Shown in pieces: positions 6,901 to 8,178 of a stretch of 8,178 nt of DNA (position 1 is its first letter; the number at the start of each line of letters is the position of its first letter). The DNA is from Gammaproteobacteria bacterium (GTDB lineage: Bacteria > Pseudomonadota > Gammaproteobacteria > Thiomicrospirales > Thiomicrospiraceae). The stretch spans positions 1-8,178 of the forward strand of contig JAADDM010000090.1 in assembly GCA_013153955.1 (NCBI GenBank). The letters run 5' to 3'. Under the pieces are notes generated by a model, which was not told the origin of the DNA, did not search any database, and saw nothing but the letters and a program-made list of their open reading frames with translations. A program made the position numbers and the translations under genes.

Positions 6901-7985
6901 GTCTCTGCAACATTGGTACTGAGAATGATTCTGCGTTTTTGTGAGAGCTTAAATATTTTCTGCTGATCGTTCATCGACAGACGCGCATACAGGGGAATAA
7001 TTTCGGTATTTTTAAGGTTACGCTTACGCAAGACTTCGGCCGTCTCTTTAATGTCGCGCTCCCCTACCTGAAAAACCAACACATCGCCAAACGGGTCCTC
7101 TTTAGACAGCTCCTCTATCGCATCGGCAATCCCGGTATTAATATCCTGTTCAATCACATTACCCGCATCATCTTCATAAGAGGACAAGGGGTTATAGCGT
7201 AATTCGACGGGAAAGGTTCGACCAGAGACTTCTACCACAGGCGGTTTTTTACCGTTCACGGTAAAGTGCTCGGCAAAGCGTTGAGTGTCTATGGTGGCTG
7301 AGGTAATAATGACTTTTAAATCAGGACGTTTGGGCAGTAACTGTTTTAAAATTCCCAGCAAGAAATCAATGTTAATGCTGCGCTCATGCGCCTCATCAAT
7401 AATAATGGTGTCGTAGTTACTTAAAAAATGGTCGTTGTGAATTTCCGCCAGAAGGATGCCGTCCGTCATAACCTTAATTAAACTCTGAGGTTTAACCAAA
7501 TCTAAGAAACGAACCTGATAACCAACCAACTCCCCTAATGGAGAACCTAGCTCTTCGGCAATGCGTTCCGAGACACTACGCGCAGCAAGTCGTCTTGGCT
7601 GAGTACACCCAATACGCCCTTTCACCCCTTGCCCAGCCTCTAAGCAAATTTTGGGGATTTGCGTGGTCTTACCCGAACCCGTCTCACCCGCAATGATAAT
7701 GACCTGATTATCTCTCACCAACTGAACCAGTTCATCCTTTTTGGCCGCTACCGGTAACTTTTCATCATAGCGGATTTTAGGCACGGTCAACGCTCTGGCT
7801 TCGGCCTTATCTAGCGATGCTTGCATTTTATGCACCCAGCTTAACCAGTCAGGATCGCTGTCAGATAACGTCGAAAAGTTGAGCTTTTTAAAGGCTTGTT
7901 GTAGCCTAAAACGATCCTTGACCATACACTGATTAAATAAGGGCAGAAAATCTGATTTTTGAGAGGAAAATGAAACGCTAGACAT
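3924..7985 (-). CDS. hrpA: ATP-dependent RNA helicase HrpA (DEAH box)
   Basis: This 1353-residue superfamily 2 DEAH-box helicase is slightly longer than E. coli HrpA (about 1300). HrpA acts on RNA in the cytoplasm; in E. coli it is reported to help resolve stalled or collided ribosomes. The helicase core shows Walker A G-E-T-G-S-G-K-T at 100-107, D-E-A-H at 197-200, S-A-T at 229-231, a V-G-E-R segment at 307-310, the S-T-N-V-A-E-T-S motif from 356, and motif VI Q-R-K-G-R-C-G-R at 404-411. HA2 and OB-fold regions follow (roughly 450-760). The long C-terminal part, to the end, matches the HrpA-specific DUF3418 region and separates it from the shorter HrpB. All key motifs are intact. ATG 7985 has no clear Shine-Dalgarno, but the next Met (21) lies inside the conserved N-terminal segment. 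It is transcribed alone from a promoter near 8130. Confidence 0.97.
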   Translation of the reverse strand: MSSVSFSSQKSDFLPLFNQCMVKDRFRLQQAFKKLNFSTLSDSDPDWLSWVHKMQASLDKAEARALTVPKIRYDEKLPVAAKKDELVQLVRDNQVIIIAGETGSGKTTQIPKICLEAGQGVKGRIGCTQPRRLAARSVSERIAEELGSPLGELVGYQVRFLDLVKPQSLIKVMTDGILLAEIHNDHFLSNYDTIIIDEAHERSINIDFLLGILKQLLPKRPDLKVIITSATIDTQRFAEHFTVNGKKPPVVEVSGRTFPVELRYNPLSSYEDDAGNVIEQDINTGIADAIEELSKEDPFGDVLVFQVGERDIKETAEVLRKRNLKNTEIIPLYARLSMNDQQKIFKLSQKRRIILSTNVAETSLTVPGIKYVIDPGLVRISRYSVRNKVQRLPIEKISQASANQRKGRCGRVSNGICIRLYDEESFNSRPEFTDPEIHRTSLSSVILSMANLNLGDVKHFPFIEAPADKAINDGFRQLHELGALDDQRRLTPEGRQIAKLPIDPSVGKMVILGEKNGVLAEVLIIAAALSIQDPRDINETTMQAARVKHKAFEDERSDFLFFLNLWHFYEHQRRHLTQNKLRKLCKTNFLSYMRMKEWHELTVQLEQSLKRIGMKVGALHPFEEINAVEGHSNQHQKKPENELTARLSEVHSVAVHQSLLAGLLGNVAMRDDERAYLGARNTKIFIHPSSTLFKRKPKWMLSGELVETTKLYARNNAAIDIRWVETLAKHLIKHSYSDPHWQKKNGQVGAYESVTLYGLPIINRRHCNYGPINPVEARKLFIRHGLIEGELFTKVKFFVHNQQLVQKIEKLEHKLRRPDFLVDDEVLYQFYDTRIASHIYSKPAFEKWVKKQLQADPESLNDLFLTEQDLMKQQACESLLSDFPDQIKLSNQLQFSVDYHFEPGQKRDGLIYHLPLSSLNLLHAEDFEWLTPGLLKEKTAFYIKSLPKLLRKQFIPAPHYADLVLSEMSPERKSSSGRQESYLHQLVWALNRRGNQKQSVSESNFTEVELPAHLTPFFVLEDDKGKKIAEGPDLKALKQDYQHLVDAKIQQHQAKQKTVSKVISGWDFGDLEQAKVIKSHGAEMTVYPALVLQSPTQTKGKGAEDEPVRIVLELVGDELQAANSHGQAVLALMTHELHDKLKYLKKRLPLQKACLCYAPYGTCQDLTQQVIDRALAQLVPAPELIRQQAEFEKTLEQVRLGWIETADAISKEVNTIFTLHQNIAKRIRGRINPRWLASVADIQAQLEGLISSDFVRNTPDAWFKQIHRYLKGIEVRLEKIDQDPSKDQLAIRQIQPLLKQVEQLKQEGAYQNLPGLVDIRWQLEELRLSLFAQPMKTLKPVSVPRIEKLIKAL

Positions 7986-8032
7986 AGTTGACGGGATAAC
8001 TTTTTGTATGGATAATTAAATTTAAGAGACTG

Positions 8033-8098
8033 CTTATTCTCCAAGGTGGTTGAATAAGGCTCAAAAAGCCCGATTTCAATGTGTATTCAGAGAATAAG
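8033..8098 (-). other. competing inverted repeats in the hrpA leader
   Basis: CTTATTCTC at 8033-8041 can pair perfectly with GAGAATAAG at 8090-8098 (9 bp). Its first 7 bases can instead pair with GAATAAG at 8052-8058. The two pairings exclude each other. Further pairing partners sit at 8118-8124 (TTATTCT), and an 11-bp palindrome TGCATAATGCA lies at 8102-8112. All are downstream of the proposed hrpA promoter, within its leader or at the start site. The pairing is direct observation; a regulatory role is inference. Confidence 0.4.
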
Positions 8099-8128
8099 TC
8101 CTGCATAATGCACAATATTATTCTGTGT

Positions 8129-8157
8129 ATTATAGCAAAGTATGTCATCCAACTCAG
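8129..8157 (-). promoter_or_regulatory. extended -10 promoter of hrpA
   Basis: On the minus strand a perfect TATAAT (complement of 8129-8134) is preceded by TGC, giving an extended -10 (TGnTATAAT). At 17 bp upstream CTGAGT (8152-8157) is a weak -35, as is usual for extended -10 promoters. The start would be near 8122, leaving about 137 nt before the hrpA ATG. Confidence 0.6.
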
Positions 8158-8178
8158 TCGCAAACAAAGATAAGGCAA
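8142..8178 (+). CDS. possible start of a divergent gene, cut by the window edge
   Basis: An ATG at 8142 opens a frame that remains open for its 12 visible codons, with polar residues typical of a protein N-terminus (Ser, Asn, Lys, Asp). It has only a weak AG-rich stretch upstream (AGCAAAG) and no clear promoter of its own. Its beginning overlaps the hrpA -35 region on the other strand. Too little is visible to name it, and it may be a chance start. Confidence 0.3.
   Translation, partial: MSSNSVANKDKA

Noticed and set aside
1..8178. A hidden defence, mobile or CRISPR system
   Set aside because: I found no transposase, integrase, toxin-antitoxin pair, regularly spaced repeats, attachment site or tRNA; the genes are housekeeping or small envelope genes.

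Overview
The window looks like ordinary chromosome of a gammaproteobacterium. The evidence is a full-length HrpA-type DEAH helicase, a VF530-family protein, a lipid-anchored c-type cytochrome and Shine-Dalgarno-type start sites. The cytochrome and moderate base composition would suit a marine or sulfur-oxidising lineage such as the Thiomicrospira/Hydrogenovibrio group, but that is a guess from general resemblance and not a match I could test.

Left part (1-1275): two small exported proteins are encoded on the minus strand. The upstream one (610-987) is a secreted protein built from tandem 11-residue repeats. Downstream of it lies a small lipoprotein (124-498). Bases 1-123 show nothing I can support. 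The 288-bp gap at 988-1275 separates this pair from the rightward glycosyltransferase. It holds a possible minus-strand promoter, a 10-bp inverted repeat, a possible 29-codon hydrophobic Cys-rich ORF, and a perfect 22-bp palindrome just upstream of the glycosyltransferase.

Middle part (1276-3923): an orphan GT4-like glycosyltransferase and a VF530/DUF2132 protein are read rightward. Between them is a short reading frame interrupted by one TGA, with a faint likeness to SlyX. The VF530 gene converges on a leftward cytochrome c lipoprotein gene, and a strong two-way intrinsic terminator lies between them. The cytochrome has its own likely promoter in the gap downstream of hrpA.

Right part (3924-8178): the 1353-residue HrpA helicase occupies half the window on the minus strand. 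It has an extended -10 promoter and a roughly 137-nt leader rich in competing inverted repeats. A rightward gene may begin at 8142 and run off the edge.

These genes do not form one pathway. They look like unrelated housekeeping or envelope genes placed side by side. I found no mobile element, CRISPR array, RNA gene or defence island. The most notable items are the hendecad-repeat protein, the interrupted frame before VF530, the intergenic palindrome and the hrpA leader.
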